Shown here: piece by piece, positions 8,746 through 15,885 of the stretch | How the letters are laid out: every line of letters starts with the position of its first letter | How positions within the stretch are numbered: position 1 is the stretch's first letter | Source of the DNA: CAYXZO01 sp964469505 | GTDB taxonomy: Bacteria; Fidelibacterota; UBA8477; JABMPR01 | Length of the DNA stretch: 58,037 nucleotides | Direction: 5' to 3' | NCBI GenBank assembly: GCA_964469505.1 | Contig: CAYXZO010000006.1 | Coordinates: forward strand, 1-58,037 | Translations under genes and position numbers: made by a program | Notes under the pieces: generated by a model | What the model was told of the DNA's origin: nothing | The model's database searches: none | What the model saw: the letters and a program-made list of their open reading frames with translations, nothing else

Positions 8746-9726
8746 CTACTCCTCATCATTTAGGGCTGCGGCAAGTTGTTGACTTATATAATGCCGCATT
8801 ACATATAAAACTCTCAAAGTAACGAACGGGTCTCCTTGGTGATCTTTGCCTACCACGGCGGGCCATAACCCATTCTTAAGCTGGACTTTTCGCAACCAAT
8901 CCACCAGTTTGCGGATTCTACGGTCCCAGGGTATTTCGTGTAAGCGGAAAACTTCCAATAATCGCAGAGTGCCCCCCCACAAAATACTGCGTCCTTCATA
9001 ACCGTACGCCAAGTAGTTCCAGCTTTCGGGATTGGGTAGTAGAGGGTCGACCGTGGTGGTCGGGGTGGCCTGGGACAAAAAGTCCAGGGCTCTTTGCGTA
9101 CCGACTCTACGCCGCAGAGCCGGCACTTGACCGACAGCCAGCATAAATAAGGCCGTCAACCAGACCGAGGAATTCTCCTCTTCAGGTTTATTACTCCACC
9201 CGCCATCTCGTTTTTGTTGATGAAACATCCACAGAAAAGCTTTACGGGCGAAGGGATTTTCTCCCAAGCCATATAGAGCTAACAAATAACAAGCCTGGGC
9301 CTGATGCATCACCGTTCCCGGAAAACGACCCTCATCGGACATAAACCGGAACAACCGCACTAGGCCTTTCTGCACCTGAGTTTGCTTGCGGGTGGCTCCC
9401 AAGTCGAGCAGTTGGTGCATATATTTCAATTGAGTGAGGAATCGCCAAGTATTTAGCTCATCCTCAGATAAATGCTCCTGTCCAACCGGCGGAAGGGGCC
9501 AGGAACCATCCACCAGCTGGCGTTTCATAATGCGCCGTCGTGGTAAGTAAGTCCGGAGATTGTTTTTCAACTCCGCCAGCTGATGAGATTGAACTCCTCG
9601 AGAAAAATCCGAGGCCAGGGCTAAGCGCACCTTGGGTGGACTTTTTTTCCACAGAATTCCCAGAGGATTCCGCTTCAGCTCTCCTAACCAAGGTTCTTCA
9701 CTCCAAGAAAACATAGCAAACTTCAC
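8746..9726 (-). CDS. Prenyltransferase/terpenoid-cyclase-repeat protein of unknown function
   Basis: 326 residues, no signal peptide. Repeats of the alpha/alpha-toroid seen in squalene cyclases and prenyltransferase beta chains are visible: QKRDGGWSNKP near residue 150, GLWPAVVGKDHQGDPFVTLR near the C-terminus, and regular helices between. The DXDD-type acid of true cyclases is not visible, so it may be a non-catalytic toroid. I do not recognise an exact family. The stop codon lies two bases before lon, suggesting co-expression; whether it serves protein quality control or lipid metabolism is open. Confidence 0.6.
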   Translation of the reverse strand: MKFAMFSWSEEPWLGELKRNPLGILWKKSPPKVRLALASDFSRGVQSHQLAELKNNLRTYLPRRRIMKRQLVDGSWPLPPVGQEHLSEDELNTWRFLTQLKYMHQLLDLGATRKQTQVQKGLVRLFRFMSDEGRFPGTVMHQAQACYLLALYGLGENPFARKAFLWMFHQQKRDGGWSNKPEEENSSVWLTALFMLAVGQVPALRRRVGTQRALDFLSQATPTTTVDPLLPNPESWNYLAYGYEGRSILWGGTLRLLEVFRLHEIPWDRRIRKLVDWLRKVQLKNGLWPAVVGKDHQGDPFVTLRVLYVMRHYISQQLAAALNDEE

Positions 9727-10056
9727 CGCTGGCTAATGTATCGCCATATTGTTTACCGGAAAACGTCTATTTTCAGCAGCAAACGAAAATTTTTTAAAGG
9801 CAAAGTGATGATATATCCGCCGAAAAGCCGTTCATCTTCAGGCAAATCGCACTAAAAGTTAGTTCAACTGGAGTACACTTCATGGCAGACCTCACAGAAA
9901 AACCGCTTCTTTAGCACCGACCAATCGGCCCCAAAAAGAAGAGCGCCGCCCAGAATGGACCGCGCTCGTTCGTGTGGAGGGGGGATTAGGCTTTAGTTAT
10001 TTAGGGGAGCCTGAATTGGACGCTTCAATCAGGCTCGAAAAATAGCGGGCATTATT

Positions 10057-10072
10057 TGTGATAAATTTCATC
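10057..10072 (+). promoter_or_regulatory. Possible CRP/FNR-family binding site
   Basis: TGTGA-TAAATT-TCATC matches 8 of the 10 conserved bases of the TGTGA-N6-TCACA pattern bound by CRP-type regulators. It lies about 190 bp upstream of the cytochrome cluster. A single match of this quality can arise by chance, so this is only a candidate. Confidence 0.25.
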
Positions 10073-10194
10073 ATTTTTAAGATAATTGTCTTCTACGGCG
10101 CATGCAAACTTTTTTTATGACTTGGTAAGAAAATATCGCTCTCTAAATTTGCCTCCATCCGCTGCGGCGGATTTACTGGATGGGGGATGGTGCA

Positions 10195-10213
10195 GATATT
10201 TACGCTAAATATC
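10195..10213 (+). promoter_or_regulatory. Perfect 19-bp inverted repeat upstream of the cytochrome cluster (operator candidate)
   Basis: GATATTTA-CGC-TAAATATC is a perfect 8+3+8 dyad whose right edge is 46 bases before the ATG of the barrel gene at 10260. The position suits a repressor site overlapping the promoter or 5' leader. It could equally be a weak AT-rich RNA hairpin. I recognise no regulator family from its sequence. Confidence 0.5.
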
Positions 10214-10259
10214 GTGATGCTTAACCAATGGCATATAAGCTCAGCCTAAAGGAGTGGGC

Positions 10260-11399
10260 ATGGCGAAACGTTTATCGAAGATTTTGCTGATTGGGGTTTT
10301 CTTAATTAAAGGAGTTGTTAGTCTCAACGCCGGGATCAACATCCACACCCGTTTCGTTACTCCCCGGCTACATCTGTTGGAACCCACTGTTGATTCCCTG
10401 ACTTCCCAGTCGGCCTATTTCCAGATGGAACTCAATTTCTCCCACAATTGGTCACCGGCTCTTTCATTAACTGGTTCGGTGGAATTCGGACCTAGGGATT
10501 TCATGTTCTCCGAGCAGATGCGGGTGAAACAGCTGTTCCTTCAATATACTCGCGCTGGATTAGGTTTTAAGGTGGGGCGCTTCCCATACTGGAACGTCCT
10601 CTTCCCCGTCAGGATCGATGGCCTCCTTTTGAAAGTAAATAAACTGGGGAGTTGGACAGTGATGGGGGGGTATCCCGTTTTCTTTTGGCGCCCCACCCAG
10701 AATTCGCCGGTCTGGTTTGTCCAATGGTCACCCTTCAGGAGTATGGGGTTAGCACTCTGGCAAACCTCCATAGCCGGAAAAAATCAACTCCTAACCGGAA
10801 TGACTGCCCATCGGCTGTGGGGAAAATCTTTGATGACTGCGGGCGAGTTATCCTGGAATCTCACCCACCAGCAGATGGACCGACTGCGGTTGTATATTGC
10901 TAAACGATTAAAACGCAGCCAACTACTCTTATCTTTCCGGAAAATAGGTCAGACAATGGCCATCTACTATCCCTGGCTCAAAGATGCGATCACTCCCCCA
11001 CCTTTAGCCAGTTTGTACTGGATTTCCCGGAGTCCATTATCTCCCTCTTTATCAGTGGGGTATCGATTCAGCCAGTTGGATAGTTGGTTTACGACCGTTG
11101 GTGTTGGCCGCCAAACAAAAGTTATGGTCGGGCTTTATCAACACGCCGGTCGCCAATGGGTCAGTGGAACTTTGAGCACGACCAAGCGCTGGCGGGCGAT
11201 CACACTTAACCTCCGATTGACTGCTAACGGCGTAGAGTATGGTGGTGATCTGGAACCCGCCGAGGCTTTCGGGGTTTCAGCCTGGCTGAGCTGGCGGCCC
11301 TTTGCCAACACATTGCTTCAATTAAATGGAGGTTTTGTCCAGAATCCTTTCTATCAGCAAGATGGTCGAATGGGAGTCGATTTTTCCTATGAGCTCTAG
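10260..11399 (+). CDS. Predicted outer-membrane beta-barrel protein of the cytochrome cluster
   Basis: The ATG at 10260 has AAAGGAG at optimal distance; a GTG six bases earlier is in frame but overlaps that site. The 379-residue product has a signal peptide (KILLIGVFLIKGVVSLNAG) and then many alternating amphipathic strands rich in aromatic residues at turns, such as SAYFQMELNFSHNW, LGFKVGRFPYW and GVDFSYEL at the C-terminus. No haem motif occurs. Its size, and the tandem arrangement with a soluble and a lipoprotein multihaem cytochrome, match the OmbB-OmaB-OmcB porin-cytochrome layout of Geobacter. The porin role is inferred from layout and composition, not from recognised sequence identity. 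Confidence 0.65.
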   Translation: MAKRLSKILLIGVFLIKGVVSLNAGINIHTRFVTPRLHLLEPTVDSLTSQSAYFQMELNFSHNWSPALSLTGSVEFGPRDFMFSEQMRVKQLFLQYTRAGLGFKVGRFPYWNVLFPVRIDGLLLKVNKLGSWTVMGGYPVFFWRPTQNSPVWFVQWSPFRSMGLALWQTSIAGKNQLLTGMTAHRLWGKSLMTAGELSWNLTHQQMDRLRLYIAKRLKRSQLLLSFRKIGQTMAIYYPWLKDAITPPPLASLYWISRSPLSPSLSVGYRFSQLDSWFTTVGVGRQTKVMVGLYQHAGRQWVSGTLSTTKRWRAITLNLRLTANGVEYGGDLEPAEAFGVSAWLSWRPFANTLLQLNGGFVQNPFYQQDGRMGVDFSYEL

Positions 11400-12213
11400 A
11401 ATGTTTTGGTCAATAACCGTACTCTGGGGATTGGGCACCTTTGCAATCGCGGCCCCCCAGACTATTCATTTCTCCCACCAGCTCCATGTAGTGGAACAGG
11501 AGCTGGAATGCAGTACCTGTCACGAAGGAATTGAAACTGCAGTCAACCTAAAAAAGTCCTACCTGCCGACCCAGGAGACGTGCAGTGATTGTCATGACGT
11601 TGAGGACGAAACCAACTGCGGACAGTGCCACGTAGATCCCCGTAAGCCTCAAACTTGGCAACGATCGCTTTCAGATCTGGTACAGACCTTTCCCCATGAG
11701 CGCCATATTTCTGCCGGCCAACAGTGTCTTAACTGTCACCGGGAAGTGGTTGAAGACAAAGTCCCTACCACCTGGCTCAAAGAAACCTGCCGTCAGTGCC
11801 ATCAAAGACAACCTAAACCCGATTTCCATAACGTTGCTTGGAAACAGTTACATGGTACCGCCCGTGGACAGTACGATTGCACGATCTGCCACCAGTCGCG
11901 CGATTGCGATCAGTGCCATCTAAGTCAACCTTTCAACCCCCAAGTGCATCCCCGCGATTACGTTCTGGGGCACGGACAGGAAGCAGCGGCAGGTGTTACC
12001 GACTGTGGAACTTGCCATCAGGATCTATCAACCTGTCGCAGTTGTCACCGTCAGCGCAATATTATGCCTTTTACCCATAGCCAGGTTAATTGGGCTTTAG
12101 ACGAAGGGGGTGGCCTGCATGTGGATGAAGCCCTCTCCGCTCCGGCAACTTGCCTGGCTTGTCACCAACCGGGAAACGATTTAACCTGTAAACGATGCCA
12201 TACGACACCATGA
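11389..12213 (+). CDS. Periplasmic 11-haem c-type cytochrome
   Basis: 274 residues from the ATG at 11389, which overlaps the end of the barrel gene by 11 bases; an ATG at 11401 is also possible. A signal peptide ends at about AIAAPQ. Eleven CXXCH haem-attachment motifs follow (CSTCH, CSDCH, CGQCH, CLNCH, CRQCH, CTICH, CDQCH, CGTCH, CRSCH, CLACH, CKRCH), with extra histidines such as FSHQLH and FPHERH that may be distal ligands. There is about one haem per 25 residues, a density of electron-wire cytochromes. No catalytic domain is visible. It probably carries electrons across the periplasm to the barrel. The stop overlaps the next start as ATGA. Confidence 0.9.
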   Translation: MSSRMFWSITVLWGLGTFAIAAPQTIHFSHQLHVVEQELECSTCHEGIETAVNLKKSYLPTQETCSDCHDVEDETNCGQCHVDPRKPQTWQRSLSDLVQTFPHERHISAGQQCLNCHREVVEDKVPTTWLKETCRQCHQRQPKPDFHNVAWKQLHGTARGQYDCTICHQSRDCDQCHLSQPFNPQVHPRDYVLGHGQEAAAGVTDCGTCHQDLSTCRSCHRQRNIMPFTHSQVNWALDEGGGLHVDEALSAPATCLACHQPGNDLTCKRCHTTP

Positions 12214-13376
12214 AAATGATTAAGTTAAGTCGACTATTACTACCTTTCCTGCTTGGAATTGCACTGTTTTGGAGCGGTTGTACCAAACCGGAGACATTCG
12301 AAGTCCATCCCGATTACTGGATGGATACCACTTCTGAGAATTTCCACGGTGAGGTACTAGCCAAGCGGGGTTTCGAAGGTATTGAGGCCTGCCGTAGCTG
12401 CCATGGTGAAGATCTCCAAGGAGGCAAAAGTGGAGTAAGTTGCTATCAGTGCCATACATTCGTTTCGGACGCCCACGCTGATGTCAATCGCTGGATGAAC
12501 CCCGACAGTGCCGATTTCCATGGATTGACAGCCCTTCGGGGGGGACTGGAAGGTCTGGAGAATTGTCGCCTTTGTCATGGCGAAGATCTTCTGGGGGGAG
12601 CAGTAGAGCAGTCCTGTAACCAGTGCCACAGCTTGCCACCAGAGGCTCATTTCGATTCGACTAACTGGATGTCCACCTCCAGCTCAGATTTTCACGGCTA
12701 TTTTCTCCGGGATAACGGCTGGGACTTTTACAACTGCCGACTGTGCCATGGAGATGATTTCCAGGGTGGAGCCTCACAAGAAGCCTGCACCACCTGCCAT
12801 AATCCCATGGGGAATTGTACCATGTGCCACGGAGACATAGCTAATGGTACGGCCTACCCACCCCGCGATTTATGGGGTGATACCCTTTCCACGTCCCGGG
12901 GTGTAGGCGCCCATGTGGAACACATGACCACCACTCTCACCAGCAATGTCACCTGCGATGCCTGTCATATTGTTCCTACCGATTTCCTGGACCCCGGCCA
13001 TTTGGGCAGCGATAATCGTGCGGAAATCACCTTCAATACTCTAGCTACTGGTTCTGGAGCGGTAAACCCCATTTACGACGCGGATTCCCTAAAATGCCAA
13101 AATGTCTACTGCCACGGCAGTTTTACCTTCTATAAGACAGACAGCGAAAATCAATACGCATATGCCGATTCCACTATACGCGGCAACTTCCCTGAACGTA
13201 TTTGGAATAGCGGCGAAGCCTTGGAATGTGGGACTTGCCACGACCTCCCACCTAAAGGGCATTTCGGCTCCTTCACAAGAGATCAGTGTACCTGGTGTCA
13301 CTCAAGTGTAATCGATGCTCAGGGCCAGATTATTGCTCCGGAAAAGCACATCAATGGGCAGAAAGATTTGAACTAG
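12210..13376 (+). CDS. Multihaem cytochrome c lipoprotein (10 CXXCH plus 1 CX4CH)
   Basis: The ATG at 12210 overlaps the previous stop (ATGA); an ATG 15 bases upstream is less likely. The 388-residue product has a lipobox (FWSGC). The N-terminal half is built from three repeats of about 56 residues, each with WM...S..FHG, then a CRxCHG haem site followed by ED or DD, GG, and a second CXXCH. The C-terminal half has CTMCH, CDACH, a variant CQNVYCH (CX4CH, as in the Geobacter CxxxxCH family), CGTCH and CTWCH. It is a candidate cell-surface terminal cytochrome of the conduit. Exposure on the outside of the outer membrane is inferred from the analogous OmcB. Confidence 0.88.
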   Translation: MKMIKLSRLLLPFLLGIALFWSGCTKPETFEVHPDYWMDTTSENFHGEVLAKRGFEGIEACRSCHGEDLQGGKSGVSCYQCHTFVSDAHADVNRWMNPDSADFHGLTALRGGLEGLENCRLCHGEDLLGGAVEQSCNQCHSLPPEAHFDSTNWMSTSSSDFHGYFLRDNGWDFYNCRLCHGDDFQGGASQEACTTCHNPMGNCTMCHGDIANGTAYPPRDLWGDTLSTSRGVGAHVEHMTTTLTSNVTCDACHIVPTDFLDPGHLGSDNRAEITFNTLATGSGAVNPIYDADSLKCQNVYCHGSFTFYKTDSENQYAYADSTIRGNFPERIWNSGEALECGTCHDLPPKGHFGSFTRDQCTWCHSSVIDAQGQIIAPEKHINGQKDLN

Positions 13377-13407
13377 CCTGAAGTAGTAAAACTGGCGGGG
13401 GGATGAA

Positions 13408-15363
13408 ATGCAGTTAACCAAAAATCGTTGGTTCAGGGTTTCGGCCTACGTACTGGGCGGAATACTGGCTGTTATCCTTATCCTATTTGTCACCATCCAG
13501 GCCACGTCCACACCAACTTTTTGCAAGACCTGCCACTACATGCGCCCCTATGTCAAAGCGTGGAGCGAATCAAAACATAAGGATGTGACCTGTATTAAAT
13601 GTCATTTTCCACCAGGAATTCGCTCCGAACTGAAAGGTAAATTTACCGCTATGGCCATGGTGGCCAATTATGTGACCGGTATTTACAAACGGAGCAAACC
13701 CTGGGCGGAAATTGAAGATGCGAGCTGTTTACGCTCCGGCTGTCATGAAACCCGGCTGTTAAAAGGGAAAGTGCAATTTAAAGAGGGCATCATTTTCGAC
13801 CACACCCCCCATTTAACCAAATTGCGCCGTGGTAAAAAGCTGCGCTGTACGAGCTGCCACTCCCAAATTGTGCAGGGTGAACACATATCGGTAACTGAAA
13901 GCACCTGTTTCCTCTGCCACTTTAAACGCGTTCCCGAAAGTTCGCCCATTAATAACTGCACCTGGTGCCACCAACCTCCTGTGGCGGAGGAGGGTAAGCA
14001 GGTGTCGTATGATCATACCTTTGTCCTGAAACACTCCATCGATTGCCAAAAATGTCATGGCAAAATGCAGGTAGGGGATGGAGCGGTACCCAAGGAACGG
14101 TGCAGCAGTTGTCACGCTGAAATCGACAAGCTTGCCCGCTATTCAGACACCAAATTCATCCACCTTAACCACGTGACTAACCATAAAGTGGAATGCCAGA
14201 GCTGTCACCTAGTGATTCAGCATAAATCGGTGGCCAGGACCAAAGAAATCATGCCCGCCTGTTCTAATTGCCACGAACGGCCTCATATTGAACAGCTCAG
14301 TTTGTTCACCGGTGAGGTGGCCAATGAGTCCATCAACCTACCGAATCCAATGTTTGAGGCTGGCTTGAATTGCCAGGGTTGTCATATCTACCACCAAAAC
14401 GAAGAAGGCTCTAGCCAGCTGGAGGCAGTGACCGTCGCCAAACCTGAATCATGCGAGAAATGCCATGGTAAAGGTTATGCCAGGCTTTTTGACAACTGGG
14501 AAAAGGCCATGCGCAAAAAGGTGGAACTGGTGGATCAGGCCATAACCCGGGTAAATCAGGAATATCAAAGTTCCGGGAAGAAACTGCCGAAAGTTGCTAA
14601 GTTACTTAAAAAGGCTGAGTATGATTTCCATATTGTAAAGAACGGTAATGTGGTCCATAATGTAATTCTGGCCGACAGCTTGCTGGCCAGAAGCATGATT
14701 TACCTCCGCCGGGCTCTGAATGAAATGGGGTCCCGAGCTTCCCTGCCCAGTCTTAAACCCTACGGTAAACGGATCCCCGGAGCCTGCCGGAATTGCCATT
14801 ATGGACAGGAAGGCATTAAGGTGAACGCCTTCGGCATAGACTTCAGCCATGATATCCACATCAATAAAAATCGCCTTTCCTGCTTCAAATGTCATAGCAA
14901 CCGCCAGCGGCACGGAGAAGTGATCATTTCCAGAGAAGGATGCCTGAGTTGCCATCATACCCAAAGCAAGGTCACCTGCCAACGGTGTCACACCACCCAA
15001 ACCGAACTGTATGAAGGGAAGCTCGCATGGTTTGCTGGAGCACAGGCCAATCCCATGGCTGAAGAAGAAGTGGCTTGTGAGGACTGCCACCTGGATGAGG
15101 AAGAAAAGGTCATGCGTCCGACTACCGAAACCTGCTCCAATTGCCACGATGAGGAGAGCTACGGCACAGATATGCTGGCCCTGCAGGGACAGGTACAGAA
15201 TAAATTGCTAGCCTTGGAGCAACGGCTAAAAACCAGTAAAACGTTAAGTCCACCTCAACGTCGTAAGCTTCAGAGAATTCTGGACTTCCTGGTCAAAGAC
15301 GGGAGTAATGGAGTTCACAATCCGGATGTTACTAAATCCCTGCTGAAACAAGCTGGCATGTGA
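13408..15363 (+). CDS. NapC/NrfH-like membrane-anchored 18-haem cytochrome c
   Basis: 651 residues. An N-terminal membrane helix (VLGGILAVILILFVTIQAT) is followed by the NapC/NirT-type start TFCKTCHYM and TCIKCHFPPG, which in that family receives electrons from menaquinol. In total there are 17 CXXCH sites and one CLRSGCH (CX4CH). A haem-free helical stretch (about residues 367-450, with DNWEKAMRKK) separates the first twelve haems from the last six, so the protein has two haem modules. It lies 31 bp after the lipoprotein gene and is the likely inner-membrane entry point of the pathway. Eighteen haems is far more than in NapC or NrfH (four each). Confidence 0.88.
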   Translation: MQLTKNRWFRVSAYVLGGILAVILILFVTIQATSTPTFCKTCHYMRPYVKAWSESKHKDVTCIKCHFPPGIRSELKGKFTAMAMVANYVTGIYKRSKPWAEIEDASCLRSGCHETRLLKGKVQFKEGIIFDHTPHLTKLRRGKKLRCTSCHSQIVQGEHISVTESTCFLCHFKRVPESSPINNCTWCHQPPVAEEGKQVSYDHTFVLKHSIDCQKCHGKMQVGDGAVPKERCSSCHAEIDKLARYSDTKFIHLNHVTNHKVECQSCHLVIQHKSVARTKEIMPACSNCHERPHIEQLSLFTGEVANESINLPNPMFEAGLNCQGCHIYHQNEEGSSQLEAVTVAKPESCEKCHGKGYARLFDNWEKAMRKKVELVDQAITRVNQEYQSSGKKLPKVAKLLKKAEYDFHIVKNGNVVHNVILADSLLARSMIYLRRALNEMGSRASLPSLKPYGKRIPGACRNCHYGQEGIKVNAFGIDFSHDIHINKNRLSCFKCHSNRQRHGEVIISREGCLSCHHTQSKVTCQRCHTTQTELYEGKLAWFAGAQANPMAEEEVACEDCHLDEEEKVMRPTTETCSNCHDEESYGTDMLALQGQVQNKLLALEQRLKTSKTLSPPQRRKLQRILDFLVKDGSNGVHNPDVTKSLLKQAGM

Positions 15364-15392
15364 CTCCAGCAACCTGGTCTAGGTAAAAAAAC

Positions 15393-15422
15393 ACAGCCCC
15401 CACGTTGGGGGCTGTTTATTTC
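15393..15422. terminator. Bidirectional intrinsic terminator
   Basis: ACAGCCCCCA-CGT-TGGGGGCTGT is a perfect 10-bp stem with a 3-nt loop. On the plus strand it is followed by TTATTT after the cytochrome cluster. On the minus strand it is followed by a seven-T run (positions 15384-15390) after atpC, the stronger side. It separates the two convergent operons. Confidence 0.9.
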
Positions 15423-15459
15423 AGGACTTAAGTACGATTTATCCGGCTAAAAAGACCGC

Positions 15460-15867
15460 TCAGGATTTCCGTTGAGCTACTCGAATACGATTCAAGGCCC
15501 GTTCTAAAGCGCGTTCGGCTTGTTCGCGCTCCGCTTCTTCACTGACCTCAGACAGCTTGGCTCGGGCCCGCTCCAGCGCCCGCTGAGCTCGTGGTACGTC
15601 GATCTCTCCGGCTTTCTCCGCCGTTTCCACCAATAGCTGCACTTTATCGGGTTGAATTTCCGCATATCCCCCGCTGGTAGCGTAAAACTGGGGCTTAGAA
15701 TCTTTGACTACCTTGATTTCACCGCAGGCCAACGCAATGACTGCCTTGGTGTGTCCTCTTTCCACCCCAAACAGTCCATCCACTCCGGGAGCACGGAGAT
15801 ATTCGACTTCCCCCAAATCCTCGTAGCTGGTGGGAGTGATTATTTCCAGCTTAAAAGTCGAGGCCAT
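15460..15867 (-). CDS. atpC: F1Fo ATP synthase epsilon subunit
   Basis: 135 residues. The N-terminal beta-sandwich is recognisable from LEIITPTSYEDLGEVEYLRA, VDGLFGVERGHTKAVIAL and FYATSGGYAEIQPDKVQLLV. The C-terminal helical hairpin is rich in Arg, Glu and Ala (RAQRALERARAKL, ERALNRIRVAQ). This central-stalk subunit contacts gamma and regulates hydrolysis. It is the last gene of the atp operon and is followed by the bidirectional terminator. Confidence 0.95.
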   Translation of the reverse strand: MASTFKLEIITPTSYEDLGEVEYLRAPGVDGLFGVERGHTKAVIALACGEIKVVKDSKPQFYATSGGYAEIQPDKVQLLVETAEKAGEIDVPRAQRALERARAKLSEVSEEAEREQAERALERALNRIRVAQRKS

Positions 15868-15885
15868 GAGCTTGGTTACCAGTAC

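Larger units (their letters stand above)
9727..10259. other. 533-bp divergent intergenic region with several hairpins
   Basis: No credible protein gene is present. The stretch separates the lon-side operon (minus) from the cytochrome cluster (plus) and so should hold both promoters. Inverted repeats seen: GAGCGC/GCGCTC (about 9940-9966), GAGCCTGA/TCAGGCTC (10007-10036), ATCCGC/GCGGAT (10157-10172, loop TGCG) and the perfect dyad at 10195-10213. A small structured RNA is possible but I recognise no known family. The AT-rich part is 10037-10150. Confidence 0.6.

Noticed and set aside
9883..9915. Ten-codon open frame (ATGGCAGACC...TAG) in the divergent intergenic region, considered as a leader peptide
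   Set aside because: No strong ribosome-binding site, no attenuator-like terminator after it and no residue bias that would fit attenuation.
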